Below the pieces are notes generated by a model. It was not told where the DNA came from. It worked only from the letters and a program-made list of their open reading frames with translations, and made no database searches. Below are positions 1 through 9,655 of a stretch of DNA of 51,951 nucleotides, in pieces. A program made the translations under genes and the position numbers. The stretch's first letter is position 1; every line of letters starts with the position of its first letter. The DNA is taken from positions 1 to 51,951 of the forward strand of contig JAJEET010000041.1 in NCBI GenBank assembly GCA_022820835.1, read 5' to 3'. The stretch is from Candidatus Poribacteria bacterium (GTDB lineage Bacteria; Poribacteria; WGA-4E; WGA-3G).

Positions 1-18
1 GTTGCTATATTTCAACGG

Positions 19-51
19 CCAAGGCGAAGTTGCTTTCGCCTTGGCTTTTCC
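19..51 (+). terminator. Rho-independent terminator-like hairpin
   Basis: A 10-bp perfect stem (CCAAGGCGAA, 19-28, with TTCGCCTTGG, 35-44) closes a 6-nt loop and is followed by a short pyrimidine run (CTTTTCC). It would end a plus-strand transcript entering from the left edge. The T-run is short, so termination strength is uncertain. Confidence 0.6.
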
Positions 52-159
52 ATCACATAGCTGTCTCATTGCTCGTCGTATATTTCTCTTGGACGATAAA
101 TCACACAACTACAAACCTATCTTAAAATTCAGACGGTATAAAAAATTGGGAATATCTTC

Positions 160-453
160 ATGCTACGTAAAATTCTAATCATCTTTATTGTCATGTTAAT
201 AGCGTGTATCATAGCACTGACACTCACCGTGCTTGATGCTCAGAGCGTTGAAACGGAAAAAACAACAGAGGGGATCGCCGAGATTTCTACAAAACCCTCT
301 ATTGTCGCTTTGGCAAGTGCGATGAAAAGTTTCCGCACATCGTTGAGCAGCGAACGCCTTGCCGATGCCTCTTTCCCACTCGGACACAAAGAGTCTTATT
401 CATGGACGAATACACCACCCGGTAGGAACGATGATCGCGGTGGTATTCGCTAA
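160..453 (+). pseudogene. Truncated DUF3500-like exported protein (N-terminal part only)
   Basis: The first ~27 residues form a signal peptide or N-terminal membrane anchor (MLRKILIIFIVMLIACIIAL). The rest resembles the start of the DUF3500 family: an alanine/serine-rich helix, then a FPLGHKES..W-NTPPG..RGGI segment where the family normally continues for another 250 or more residues. The frame instead stops with TAA at 451-453, 25 bp before the next gene, and no continuation of the family is visible in another frame. It is probably a broken gene, although a short expressed exported protein cannot be excluded. The function of DUF3500 proteins is not established. Confidence 0.55.
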
Positions 454-478
454 TGAAGAATAAAAATGGAGACCTATC

Positions 479-1072
479 ATGTTTGAACAAGTCTTAGCAG
501 AAGTCGAGGAACAGTGCCGCGCAGAACGTGTGCCGATGCTCGGACCTAACAAGGCAAAATTGCTCGCCAGTTGCGTTGAAAAGGCAAAACCGTCCCTGAT
601 TGTAGAGTGCGGAACTGCCATCGGTTATTCCGGGTTATGGATTCTACGTGTACTCAAAAACTTAGGCACAGGACGTTTGATCACCGTGGAGATAGAGAAA
701 GCGAATGCAGAACGCGCACGCGCAAACTTTGAAAGAGCAGGTGTCGCAGACCTTGTTGATTCACGCATCGGGGATGCCGCCGAAGTGCTCAAAACTATCC
801 AAGACCCCGTCGATTTCCTCTTCCTCGATAACAACAAAGACGGTTACTACGCCTGTTTCCGGGCAATCGAGTCCCAGCTAACCAATCCCGCAACAATTGT
901 CGCTGATAACGTCGGGAGGGCAGACCAGATGGCGGAATATCTCGAACATGTCCGCACGAACTACGACTCCGAAACACACTGGTTTGAAAGCCGACGGCGA
1001 CCCGGACGCAGCGAAAATCGGCGGCGACCCGGACACCGCGACGGAATGGAAGTTAGCATCTACCGTCGTTAA
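479..1072 (+). CDS. Class I SAM-dependent O-methyltransferase
   Basis: The 197-residue protein has the layout of the caffeoyl-CoA/catechol O-methyltransferase-like family. It shows a SAM-binding motif I (VECGTAIGYSGLWIL, about residues 42-56), the acidic end of strand 2 (TVEIEKANAERARANFERAG), a DAAEVLKTI segment and an FLFLDNNKDGYY motif with the metal/substrate aspartates near residue 115. The ending DGMEVSIYRR is typical of the family. GGAG about 10 nt before the ATG supports the start. Just before the C-terminus a 27-nt in-frame tandem duplication (13-bp identical cores at 995-1007 and 1022-1034) inserts a basic RRRPG-type repeat that is not usual for the family. The substrate is unknown. 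Confidence 0.85.
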   Translation: MFEQVLAEVEEQCRAERVPMLGPNKAKLLASCVEKAKPSLIVECGTAIGYSGLWILRVLKNLGTGRLITVEIEKANAERARANFERAGVADLVDSRIGDAAEVLKTIQDPVDFLFLDNNKDGYYACFRAIESQLTNPATIVADNVGRADQMAEYLEHVRTNYDSETHWFESRRRPGRSENRRRPGHRDGMEVSIYRR

Positions 1073-1121
1073 TCTGAAAAAAAATATTGGCATAATTTCC
1101 GGATTATGCTATTATTATTGC

Positions 1122-1174
1122 ATACGGATGTATTGTTTAACCGGCCACCAAATAATACATCCGTATTTTGTTTT
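1122..1174 (+). terminator. Hairpin terminator downstream of the O-methyltransferase
   Basis: Two 13-nt arms (ATACGGATGTATT, 1122-1134, and its exact reverse complement, 1154-1166) flank a 19-nt loop and are followed by TTTGTTTT. The hairpin lies between two plus-strand genes and would separate the methyltransferase transcript from the downstream barrel gene. The long loop makes it a less typical intrinsic terminator. Confidence 0.55.
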
Positions 1175-1247
1175 AGCATTTAACTGACACCTTCAAACAA
1201 CAACGCCAGTCATACAAAGGCCACTAAACAGGAGGTCCTCTGCTATA

Positions 1248-3524
1248 ATGTTAAACTTCGCTATTAACGTTCAATTTCGACCACCTCGGCGGTGGACAAC
1301 CGTTTTGATCCTGCTCTGCATAACTCCGCTATGTGTTCCTATCATTGCCGTGGCACAGACCGAGCGCGAACCACCTCGTATGTCAGCACAACGGATATCT
1401 GATGAAATCAAGGTCGATGGCGTGCTTGACGAACCCGCGTGGCAAAATGTCGAACCGATCCAGGCGTTGTACCAAATCCAACCCGACGAAGGCACCCCTG
1501 TAACAGAAAAATCTGAAGTACGAATTATGTATGATGATAAGAAACTGTACTTCGGATTTATATTCTACGATTCAGAAATGGATAAACTCGTCGCCAACGA
1601 TATGCGTCGGGATTCAACCGGCTTGCGTTCCAACGACTACGGATTCCTCCTATTGGATACCTACAACGATAGACGAAACGCCGTTTTCTTCCGATTTACC
1701 CCGATGGGTGGAATGGAAGATGCAGCCGTCTCAAATAGCGGTGGCACTCGCAACGGAAGTTGGGATATCGTCTGGGAGTGCCGTTGCCGAATCAACGAAG
1801 ACAACTGGACAGTAGAAATAGCGATTCCGTTCAACCAACTCCGTTTTGAACGCAGCGACACCATGGACTGGGGCATAAACTTCGGACGTGAAATCGCACG
1901 CAAAAATGAGATCGGCGCATGGCACGCCGCACCGAAGACTTACGGACCCCTCGGAAAATATCGGACGGAATATTTCGGAACGCTTGAAGGATTAGAAGGA
2001 ATATCACCCTCAAGAAACCTTGAGTTACTACCATACATATTACCGGGAGCAAGCTATACCTCTGAAGCGGAGAACGGCACCGAAGGCGTATTTGAAGCCG
2101 GGTTAGACCTGAAATACGGACTAACACCGAACCTAACCGCTGATTTAACCTTTAACACCGACTTCGCACAAGTTGAGGCCGACCAAGAACAGGTGAACCT
2201 TACCCGTTTCAGCCTATTTTTCCCAGAGCAGCGACCCTTCTTTTTAGAGGGGGCAAGTATCTTTGATGTTGGTATCCCAGGTGGGGGACCCGGCAGACCG
2301 CCACCGATACTGCTATTTTATAGCCGTCAAATCGGGCTTACTGAAGTTGACCAAGGGGTCTGGCAACAAATTCCGATTCTTGCTGGCGGAAAAATGACCG
2401 GAAAAATCGGACCCTACGGAATAGGCATCCTCAATGTGTTAACAAACAAATTTGAAGATGACGAAACCGGAATACCCGAAGCGGATATGTTTAGTGAACC
2501 TCACACGAATTATTCTGTAGTCCGCGTGAACCGAGATATCTTAGCCGGATCAACAATCGGTGGAATCTTTGTCAACAAACAAGATGCCGATGCCTACAAT
2601 CGAACAGCAGGACTCGACTTTTCATTCCGTCCGACGCGAGAGGTTGATATCAAAGGACTCTGGTCGCGGACCTTGGAACCAGAAGCAGCGGAGGCAGCGG
2701 ATGTCTCACGGAATAGCAACGCTTTCTACTTTGGCGCGAATTGGCGAACAAATCTGTTACAACTTGATGGCTCATACACAGACATTGGCGAGGACTTCAA
2801 CCCCGAAGTCGGGTTCGTTCTACGGAAAGGTGTCCGACGCATCCAAGGTTTGGCACAATACACACCCTGGCCCCGAAAGTTTGGTATTCGCGAGATTCAA
2901 ATCGGACCAGAGATCGACCTCGTTCTGACACGAGAGAACGAATTGGAAACCCGAGATATAACCTTTGACACGCAATTCTCACTTGAAGCGGGTGATCGTA
3001 TCGGGTTCCAACTCAAGAATACAACCGAAAATCTTCAAAGCGAATTCATACTTGAAGGTGAGAAAATTCCAAGCGATAAATATAACTTCACTTCGTTTCA
3101 AGCATCCATTCAGAGCAGCAGCAGTCGGATGATCTTCGGGGAGATACGCTTGGAACTCGGACAATTTTATCACGGGAGTCGAAGCGGGGTACTGTTAGAC
3201 GCAACCTTCAGACCGAGCGCGAAATTCAGCATAGAACCGTTCATCGAATTTAATCGCATCACGTTCCCTGAGACAGAATTCGATGCCAACGTCGTCGGTG
3301 GACGTGTCGGCTATTCCTTCTCAACAACGCTATTCACAAAGTTGTTCGCACAATGGAGCACCGACACAGATGTACTCGCTGCCAACTTCCTCATCAATTA
3401 TATCTATCGTCCCGGTAGCGACTTTTACCTCGTCTTCAACCAGAATTACGATACCCGTGACGGCGGTGCTGAACTCCTTGATTGGACTATCGTCGGTAAA
3501 ATCACCTACTGGTGGAACCCGTAA
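1248..3524 (+). CDS. DUF5916-like outer-membrane protein with CBM9-like N-terminal domain
   Basis: The 758-residue exported protein has a signal peptide ending near residue 37 (..IIAVAQ). A carbohydrate-binding family 9-like beta-sandwich follows (about 45-230), recognisable by IKVDGVLDEPAWQ, LYFGFIFYDSE and WTVEIAIPFNQLRF. The C-terminal ~500 residues carry alternating aromatic/polar strands and the FSLFFPEQRPFFLEGASIFD segment seen in DUF5916 proteins. The protein ends in YWWNP, which suits an outer-membrane barrel. GGAGGT at 1231-1236 lies 11 nt before the ATG. Related proteins are often found with secreted hydrolases, so a role in polysaccharide or peptide handling at the outer membrane is plausible but unproven. 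Confidence 0.8.
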   Translation: MLNFAINVQFRPPRRWTTVLILLCITPLCVPIIAVAQTEREPPRMSAQRISDEIKVDGVLDEPAWQNVEPIQALYQIQPDEGTPVTEKSEVRIMYDDKKLYFGFIFYDSEMDKLVANDMRRDSTGLRSNDYGFLLLDTYNDRRNAVFFRFTPMGGMEDAAVSNSGGTRNGSWDIVWECRCRINEDNWTVEIAIPFNQLRFERSDTMDWGINFGREIARKNEIGAWHAAPKTYGPLGKYRTEYFGTLEGLEGISPSRNLELLPYILPGASYTSEAENGTEGVFEAGLDLKYGLTPNLTADLTFNTDFAQVEADQEQVNLTRFSLFFPEQRPFFLEGASIFDVGIPGGGPGRPPPILLFYSRQIGLTEVDQGVWQQIPILAGGKMTGKIGPYGIGILNVLTNKFEDDETGIPEADMFSEPHTNYSVVRVNRDILAGSTIGGIFVNKQDADAYNRTAGLDFSFRPTREVDIKGLWSRTLEPEAAEAADVSRNSNAFYFGANWRTNLLQLDGSYTDIGEDFNPEVGFVLRKGVRRIQGLAQYTPWPRKFGIREIQIGPEIDLVLTRENELETRDITFDTQFSLEAGDRIGFQLKNTTENLQSEFILEGEKIPSDKYNFTSFQASIQSSSSRMIFGEIRLELGQFYHGSRSGVLLDATFRPSAKFSIEPFIEFNRITFPETEFDANVVGGRVGYSFSTTLFTKLFAQWSTDTDVLAANFLINYIYRPGSDFYLVFNQNYDTRDGGAELLDWTIVGKITYWWNP

Positions 3525-3785
3525 ACCGCTGCTTTTGATTCACACATTTATGGTGAACCCATAAAATAGCAGTATGAGAGAAAATTTCTTGAATTTTCAA
3601 TCAAAAACAGTACATGTCTGTCTAAAACATTGTGAGTAGCAACTTGGGTTACACAATAAAGTTGTGGTATACCTCGGCGCACATGCCAATGGACTGTCTA
3701 TTAGAATGCGACCGATGGACATCATTCCTAAATTAACTTTACGAACGCAATTCCGTTCAGGAATTCGGAACTTTTAAGGTTTCTA

Positions 3786-4826
3786 ATGAAAAGAGAACTT
3801 ATGACAAGATCAAACAAATCTCAATTTTCTTATTTCGGGTGGCTACTCGTCACCCTATTCACTTTTAATCTGATGCATGTTGCGAATGCCCAAGACTGGG
3901 CGAAAAAAGCAGATATGCCAATTCCCAGGCTCTTTTTCTCGACAACTGCGGTTAACGGCACCATTTATACGATAGGCGGGATGCTTGCTGACCCCGTTGA
4001 CTTTGTTGATGCCTACAACCCGGATGAGGACAAATGGGTACAGAAAGCGAGTCTGCCATCGGCACGTGCCGGTGTTGTAACCTCTGTAGTCGGTGGAAAA
4101 ATATACGCTATCGGCGGATGGAACGGACAAGCCCCCGCGCTCGGAACAGTCGAAGAATATGACCCGAAAACAGATACATGGACACAAAAAACAGACATGC
4201 CAACACCCCGCTCCTTTTTCTCTGCAACTGCTGTAGATGGCAAAATTTACGCCATCGGCGGCGTTGCACAAAATGTTGGTCCCATATTACCGACCGTTGA
4301 AGAATATGATCCAGCGACCGATACGTGGACGAAAAAGGCAGATATGCCAGAAGCGCGTTCAGGCATGGCAGCCGCAAGCGTTGATGGGAAAATATACCTC
4401 ATTGGTGGGACTCCTACTGTGCAAGGACCTGTTCTTTCAACCGTTGAAGCGTATGACCCCACCGCAGATGCATGGAGTCAGAAGGCGGATATGCCAACCG
4501 CCCGAACAGCTTTAGCAGTAAGTGTGATAGGTTCACAGATTTATGCGATTGGTGGAACACCTATTGTACAAGGCCCCGGGCTAACAACTGTTGAAGTCTA
4601 CGAACCAGCTAATGATACATGGACAGAAGCTCCAGAGATGCCAACGGCACGAGTTTTCTTGGGGACTGGCACGCTTGAAAATAAAATCTATGCTGTTGGC
4701 GGTGTTGCCGAGGGATTGGGACCCGCGATTCTGCCAACTGTTGAGCAACTCGCGCCAAGCGGCCTGAGCGTAACACCCCTGGATAGATTTCTTACAATCT
4801 GGGGCGAAATTAAAAAAACAAATTAG
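3786..4826 (+). CDS. Secreted six-bladed kelch-repeat protein
   Basis: After a signal peptide (cleavage after VANA, about residue 35) the protein consists of six kelch repeats of about 48 residues. Each carries the pattern W-x-x-K-x-x-M-P-x-x-R followed by a V-x-G-x-I-Y-x-I-G-G strand, which predicts one closed beta-propeller. The last ~22 residues leave the propeller and end in the tail PLDRFLTIWGEIKK, which resembles the tail of the LamG protein at 9762-10544. Two ATGs (codons 1 and 6) could serve as start; the first is used here. Kelch propellers usually bind proteins or glycans, and no catalytic motif is visible. Confidence 0.88.
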   Translation: MKRELMTRSNKSQFSYFGWLLVTLFTFNLMHVANAQDWAKKADMPIPRLFFSTTAVNGTIYTIGGMLADPVDFVDAYNPDEDKWVQKASLPSARAGVVTSVVGGKIYAIGGWNGQAPALGTVEEYDPKTDTWTQKTDMPTPRSFFSATAVDGKIYAIGGVAQNVGPILPTVEEYDPATDTWTKKADMPEARSGMAAASVDGKIYLIGGTPTVQGPVLSTVEAYDPTADAWSQKADMPTARTALAVSVIGSQIYAIGGTPIVQGPGLTTVEVYEPANDTWTEAPEMPTARVFLGTGTLENKIYAVGGVAEGLGPAILPTVEQLAPSGLSVTPLDRFLTIWGEIKKTN

Positions 4827-4856
4827 CATGACTATTGCTTTATAAGTGTCCATCTC

Positions 4857-4959
4857 CGTTTGTAGTAGGGTAATTTTGCGGTGTACTCACCCCGGGGAAT
4901 GCCATAAGGCATTCATACCGTTGATTCATGCAAAGTGCATTATTGCCCTACTACAAACG
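4857..4959. repeat. Nested inverted-repeat element between convergent genes
   Basis: The 18-nt outer arms (4857-4874 and 4942-4959) are reverse complements except for one position that could form G-U. An inner short hairpin GAATGCC-ATAA-GGCATTC lies between them. The element sits exactly between the converging ends of the kelch gene and the PEP-synthase-like gene. It could act as a bidirectional terminator or be a small non-autonomous mobile element. Confidence 0.6.
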
Positions 4960-4992
4960 AACCTTCAAGTTCAAAGGTGACGAAGCACTATA

Positions 4993-7146
4993 TCACTGTC
5001 CCCACGGTCTCGCCTGTTTGATTGAAAGCCTACCGTCGCTCGTAATCTTGAATTCAATCTCCATAGCGAATTCTTTCGTCTGTCCAATAGAACCATAGAG
5101 TTGATTGAACCTGTAGTGGATTATGCCGAGGTAGCTATTGAGTTGACGCAGGTAGGCATCCGACAGAATCCGTCCGCCATCTGTCGTCCGGTTAGACTTC
5201 GTCACCACCCGATAATCGTTGCTATCCCACCAATCCAACAAAATCTCCTCTGGAATAGACTGCGCTTCAGGATTCGTCACGAGATCTTCACCGACCTGCG
5301 TGTTGAGGTAATAATTACCGATCGTCTGATAGACGACATCGTTGCTGACTGCCACGCCGTTCGCTAATTCGCTCCCAAAATTCGGATGCACCAGTACCCC
5401 CATAGCCGCAGATAAATGGTCAATACGATAGAAATCGCGTGCCTCAAAAGCGCGGAAATTCCAGAGGCTTGCAAACACTTGCTTGATTGACTTTGAGAGA
5501 TGCCCCTCGTTCGGGTGGTGTGTATAGGAATCATACAGACCGGCACCGCTGAAACCGGGGAGGTCTTCGTTATTCGTGCTGGAACGGCACCGGAGGGATG
5601 TGCCTTCAGGGAATGCGTCGTGCAGCGTCGCGAGTGCGTCCAACATCCAATCCGGCATTTCACCCTTTTCGATGTCCGTGCGAAGCGTTTTGAGTGCCGC
5701 AACCCGCGCGTCGTAGTCACGCTGAAACGCTGGATCGTCAAGTAACACCTCGACCTTCGCATAGAACCCGTTGTGCTGCATGAACGCATCGTAAAAGTAG
5801 AACGGGATACCGAACCCATCCGGCACTGTTCCTTCAGGGAACCCGAACGTCCGCAGCGTTGCGACATTCGCTGTCTTCACACCGAAACGTGACGCATCCG
5901 AAAACCGAATGTCGTCGAGTGGTAGAATCTCCGTAACAGAGAGGTCTCGCTTCGGTTTTTGTGTTTTCGACGGACGCAGCTCCGAAAAGTGCGTCTCCAC
6001 CTCTTTAAGTGTCGCTTCTCTAATTTCAAAGCCGTCGGCGTTGACAGCGTAGTAGACGTATTTCCCGATGAGCGGTGCAATCGATGCGTTTTCCCACGCT
6101 TTGGTGATAAAAGCGTTCGGGACTTTGTCCTGAATCGCGCGGAGGTTGACATGCGAAAGCGGTGTCTGTCGAACCCCGGTAATAACACCTGCGACCCGCG
6201 GCATCTCGTTCGGTAAGGTCGGACAGATAACGATGTCGCGTGGTGTCGGACGCTCATCCATTGCCAACACACGCAGCAGACCGAACGATGCCGCCTGGTT
6301 CAACGGGAGGTACCCGACATTCGCATAAAGGTCGTCCTCAAAATAGACAGGGAATTCCGCAGCGTCATAGCGTGCTTTCTCGCGTTCATAAATCCCGATC
6401 GCGCCCCACAACGGGCAATAGCCGAGCCTGTTTTTCAGTATCGGCATCTTCGATACGAGCAGATCGTGCGCAAGTTTGATCTCTTCAAACGGAAAAGCGT
6501 CGTTCGGATTGAACTCAAAGGTATAAACCCCCGGTTCACCATTCGGCGCCATGAAAAGTGGGCGATAACTCAGCACACCACGCATCTGGCCTTGACCTCT
6601 TCCCAAACCCGCAGCATCCATGAAACTGCCGTGGGAACGGTGCGTTTCCGTGTTCATAAAATAGAGTTGCGGGTTCTCTGTATGCGTATTCTCAATCTGA
6701 AATTTTACAAATTCAATGCCGGTCAGTTGTGTATCAATACGGACTTCTGTACCTTGATACGATAGTTTCTCGAAAGTCTCCCTGTCAGGGATCGTGGCAG
6801 CCCCGTCTCTGAAGGCGACCTGCTCAGGGTTCAATCTCGGTCCTGAGGGTGCTCTCGAACCGCGTCTGCCTCCACCGAATCCGCCTCTACCGCGCGATCG
6901 ATCTCGCTCTCCGGTACGCATCTGACGAATTTCGCCTTCGCTGAACTTGTTACCTCTCTGCGCTTCAAGCCGCGTCACTCTAAACATGAGACGCTGCTCT
7001 TCGACACTGAGTTCACCATCCAGGTCGAAATCGAACCGTATTTCATCTCCTGAAAGCTTGCTTTGCGTCCAAGTGTTGAGCACAACTATCGTCGAAAACG
7101 CCAACACACAAGCAAAAAATACACCGATAAGATATTTCCGTTTCAT
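4993..7146 (-). CDS. Exported PEP-synthase-like protein with EF-hand loop and ATP-grasp domain
   Basis: This 717-residue protein begins with a signal peptide or N-terminal anchor (about 1-28). A canonical EF-hand calcium loop, DFDLDGELSVEE, lies at residues 39-50, followed by a basic glycine-rich linker. Around 300-370 there is a phosphohistidine-type domain (TPLSHVNLRAIQDKVPNAF, His332), like the mobile domain of PEP-utilising enzymes. Residues ~420-717 resemble the PPDK/PEP-synthase nucleotide-binding domain: GVKTANVATLR, then RSSTNNEDLPGFSGAGLYDS at 521-540, ending IKQARPWGQ. The domain order (His domain before ATP-grasp) is reversed relative to PEP synthase, and the PEP-binding barrel is absent. 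An ATP-using phosphotransfer fold behind an export signal is odd; it may face the cytoplasm as an N-anchored protein. The substrate is unknown. Confidence 0.72.
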   Translation of the reverse strand: MKRKYLIGVFFACVLAFSTIVVLNTWTQSKLSGDEIRFDFDLDGELSVEEQRLMFRVTRLEAQRGNKFSEGEIRQMRTGERDRSRGRGGFGGGRRGSRAPSGPRLNPEQVAFRDGAATIPDRETFEKLSYQGTEVRIDTQLTGIEFVKFQIENTHTENPQLYFMNTETHRSHGSFMDAAGLGRGQGQMRGVLSYRPLFMAPNGEPGVYTFEFNPNDAFPFEEIKLAHDLLVSKMPILKNRLGYCPLWGAIGIYEREKARYDAAEFPVYFEDDLYANVGYLPLNQAASFGLLRVLAMDERPTPRDIVICPTLPNEMPRVAGVITGVRQTPLSHVNLRAIQDKVPNAFITKAWENASIAPLIGKYVYYAVNADGFEIREATLKEVETHFSELRPSKTQKPKRDLSVTEILPLDDIRFSDASRFGVKTANVATLRTFGFPEGTVPDGFGIPFYFYDAFMQHNGFYAKVEVLLDDPAFQRDYDARVAALKTLRTDIEKGEMPDWMLDALATLHDAFPEGTSLRCRSSTNNEDLPGFSGAGLYDSYTHHPNEGHLSKSIKQVFASLWNFRAFEARDFYRIDHLSAAMGVLVHPNFGSELANGVAVSNDVVYQTIGNYYLNTQVGEDLVTNPEAQSIPEEILLDWWDSNDYRVVTKSNRTTDGGRILSDAYLRQLNSYLGIIHYRFNQLYGSIGQTKEFAMEIEFKITSDGRLSIKQARPWGQ

Positions 7147-7269
7147 CTGTTTGCCTCACCATAAACTTATAAATTTTTATTACGACTTCCACATCCAAAC
7201 TGCATCTGTTAAGTTAGGCAGACAAGTCGTGAATTTGTTCAGAAAAGATGAAAACGCCTTCAAGAAGGT

Positions 7270-9321
7270 TCAAACTTCAGGTTCAATCACGAGGTAACTA
7301 ACGCTCTTCGGTGCCATCTGAACAGGAATCTCAACATTGTAATTCCGATCAATTTCATAACGTTTCGGTTCCCCTTCGCCTTCACGGATCCTCGCAACAT
7401 CAGACAAACCAGTATAATAGAGCGGCAGTTTCAGTGTCATCTCTTGAACCGTGCGTGTCGGATTATAGAGCATCGCGAGTCCACAAGGCGTGATTTGCGC
7501 GTTCGCGTGGAGCATACAATCAATAGAACGCCCATCTGGACGGCGCACGTGAATTAGGTCAGAATTTAGTATCAGGCAATACCTGTTGTAGAAGTCAACC
7601 CATTTCTTAACGACGGTTTTCGTCTCTTCCGTATCAAAAAGCCGGGGGCCACGATAGCACGCCATCACACCGCTCCCAAAATTCTGTGCAAGATGTGATT
7701 CGTAATCCTCAAGGTGATCGCACAGCGGCTCAAACGTTGCCGCTGCGCCACCGCCGTGGTATTCTACTAACGGGACAAACATCCACCCCATACTCGGTGT
7801 CTTCTGATATGTGGCATCGTAGATATTCTGCCGAGAGATCAGAATCTGCCGCTCCCGAGGCAAGCTGAAATTCGTCTCACGATACCCCATACCGCATTTA
7901 TTTGAACCGTTGAGATAATACTGATCCGGCGAATTGATATAGATCCCGCGTGCCCGGCATTCGTGGTAAAAACGGACGCACGCTTCCCACTGACGCAACT
8001 GTGAATCCTCCAAACCGTTATGGTATGCGTGCGTTGTCGAAGCACAGACATCACCATGATAAGGACCGTCGGTCTCTATAATGTCCATTCCGGTTGCATC
8101 CATAAAATTCAACACACGCTCGAAATAACCGTCCGCCCAACGACTCGCAAGACACGCGCTCTGCCCAAACCGACTGCCGGGTTTTCCGGTCTCCGGATCA
8201 ATACAGTTAAATTCGTCGCCCACACCTCGCGAAGCACACATCAGCGTATAACCACCGAGCTGAACGCCTTTCCGATGCGCATAATCCGCCAATTCTTTCA
8301 TCCGGGCAATATATTCGGGGTCTTCGCTCTCAATATTGAACCCACTTCCGAAGGTCATAATCACCATTTCAAATCCGACTTCGACGCACTGATCAATCGC
8401 TAAACGGACGGCATCCTGTTCGGCACTCCGAACGTGCATCAGAATCGGATTCTCCGTAACCTGTGGCGCGACGGTGCGATACATCTTGCGGCGCGCAAGT
8501 CCTTTTCGCTCACGGTCATCACCGTCATGCAGAATCTCGAAAGTACGAAAACTCTGGAAACTTTCACCCGTTTGGAGAATTATCCCAGGACCGAGCGGAT
8601 AGTGGCTCGTCATCAACAACGGCATCTGATAACGATAGTCAACTTGCGTCAGATAATCGGCATCTGGTCCCCACTGTGTCGTTTCCATTCTACTGAAAGC
8701 ATAATCACTCTCAACATGCAGCCGATGCTTCTCCTGCTCGTTAACAGCGAGGATCTCACAACTTAAAGCATCAATAGGAACCGGTTTTTCACCCGTATTA
8801 TGAAGTGTGACCCACTTCGACAGTACCGGAATCCCTCGGTAGAGCTCATAATGCAAACGTACTTCAAGGGAATCAACGGATGGCGGGGGTGAGAATACAA
8901 CCGTCAGTTTCACACCCTCTGGTGGGTATACCGACGATGTCGCAAAACGCCTTTTTACCCACGGATAGTGCGCTTCAGGTTCCCCGACTCGGTATTCACG
9001 AAATTGAAAAGCGTTCTCGTCATTCGTCAAATCTGCAATCCAATTTGAATCGAGATAGGCGTAGTCAGGCTGCCCCGCCAAACCACCCACCGCAAATTGC
9101 GCACCATTAATCGTAAGCAGTGCCTCCGGTTTGATACCACGGAGCAGACTGCTACCGGTAATTTGATTCAAATAATCAACAGTTGCAAAATTAGGGGAAA
9201 TGACAAATGTTCGCCGGATAAGACCGTTATCAAGAATAAGCCGATTGTCCGTCTCTACAACTGAAGCAGACTGACAAAACGGATGAACCAACCAATCGTT
9301 TTGTTGTGATATATGTTGCAT
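7270..9321 (-). CDS. Clan GH-D-like glycoside hydrolase (alpha-galactosidase-like)
   Basis: The 683-residue protein has no signal peptide. It has an N-terminal beta-supersandwich (about 1-270), a TIM-barrel region (about 290-560) and a C-terminal beta domain, the layout of GH36-type alpha-galactosidases. In the barrel, MVIMTFGSGFN and GYTLMCASRG mark strands, and GMDIIETDGPYHGD carries an aspartate placed like the family nucleophile. Motifs of characterised GH36 enzymes are only partly matched, so substrate and even hydrolase activity are uncertain. It is transcribed in the same direction as the PEP-synthase-like gene, 123 bp upstream of it, and starts at an ATG preceded by a weak AAGG. Confidence 0.65.
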   Translation of the reverse strand: MQHISQQNDWLVHPFCQSASVVETDNRLILDNGLIRRTFVISPNFATVDYLNQITGSSLLRGIKPEALLTINGAQFAVGGLAGQPDYAYLDSNWIADLTNDENAFQFREYRVGEPEAHYPWVKRRFATSSVYPPEGVKLTVVFSPPPSVDSLEVRLHYELYRGIPVLSKWVTLHNTGEKPVPIDALSCEILAVNEQEKHRLHVESDYAFSRMETTQWGPDADYLTQVDYRYQMPLLMTSHYPLGPGIILQTGESFQSFRTFEILHDGDDRERKGLARRKMYRTVAPQVTENPILMHVRSAEQDAVRLAIDQCVEVGFEMVIMTFGSGFNIESEDPEYIARMKELADYAHRKGVQLGGYTLMCASRGVGDEFNCIDPETGKPGSRFGQSACLASRWADGYFERVLNFMDATGMDIIETDGPYHGDVCASTTHAYHNGLEDSQLRQWEACVRFYHECRARGIYINSPDQYYLNGSNKCGMGYRETNFSLPRERQILISRQNIYDATYQKTPSMGWMFVPLVEYHGGGAAATFEPLCDHLEDYESHLAQNFGSGVMACYRGPRLFDTEETKTVVKKWVDFYNRYCLILNSDLIHVRRPDGRSIDCMLHANAQITPCGLAMLYNPTRTVQEMTLKLPLYYTGLSDVARIREGEGEPKRYEIDRNYNVEIPVQMAPKSVSYLVIEPEV

Positions 9322-9422
9322 TTCAAGCCCTTACTTCATTAGAATCTAAAATTCAGAGCAAAACCTGCTCCACAATAGCATTAGTATAACGATAAAAAAA
9401 AATAATGCAAGAACAATTCGGT

Positions 9423-9655
9423 AACGCAGCACGCAGTTGTCAGAGGGTTGGTTATCAGGACTCAGTACGCTACGCTTTCAGTTGTCAGAGGAATGGTTAT
9501 AAGTTATAGGTTATAAGTTAAGAAGGTTCTTGGAACAGTTCTGTTCTCTGTGAAGGTTGCCACAGAGAACCTCTTTAACTGTTAACCAAAAGGTTTTTCG
9601 CAGAAAAACCGTACTTATAACTTATAACTACTGAAAACTGACAACTATTAACTGA
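9423..9655. repeat. Composite heptamer/palindrome repeat element
   Basis: The 440-bp gap 9322-9761 is mostly one element. It contains degenerate 7-nt tandem repeats on the left (GGTTATA-AGTTATA-GGTTATA-AGTTAAG), a 10-bp perfect hairpin (GTTCTCTGTG at 9543-9552 with 9561-9570) and the palindrome GGTTTTTCGCAGAAAAACC (9592-9610). Heptamers in the opposite orientation follow on the right (ACTGAAA-ACTGACA-ACTATTA). The left and right heptamer blocks are roughly inverted relative to each other. The same architecture recurs at 24.4, 26.3, 27.5, 31.2, 50.6 and 51.7 kb. Confidence 0.8.

Noticed and set aside
897..1187. Second frame overlapping the end of the O-methyltransferase
   Set aside because: It lacks a ribosome-binding site and family similarity; the methyltransferase frame ends with the expected D-G-M-E-V-S-I-Y-R-R.
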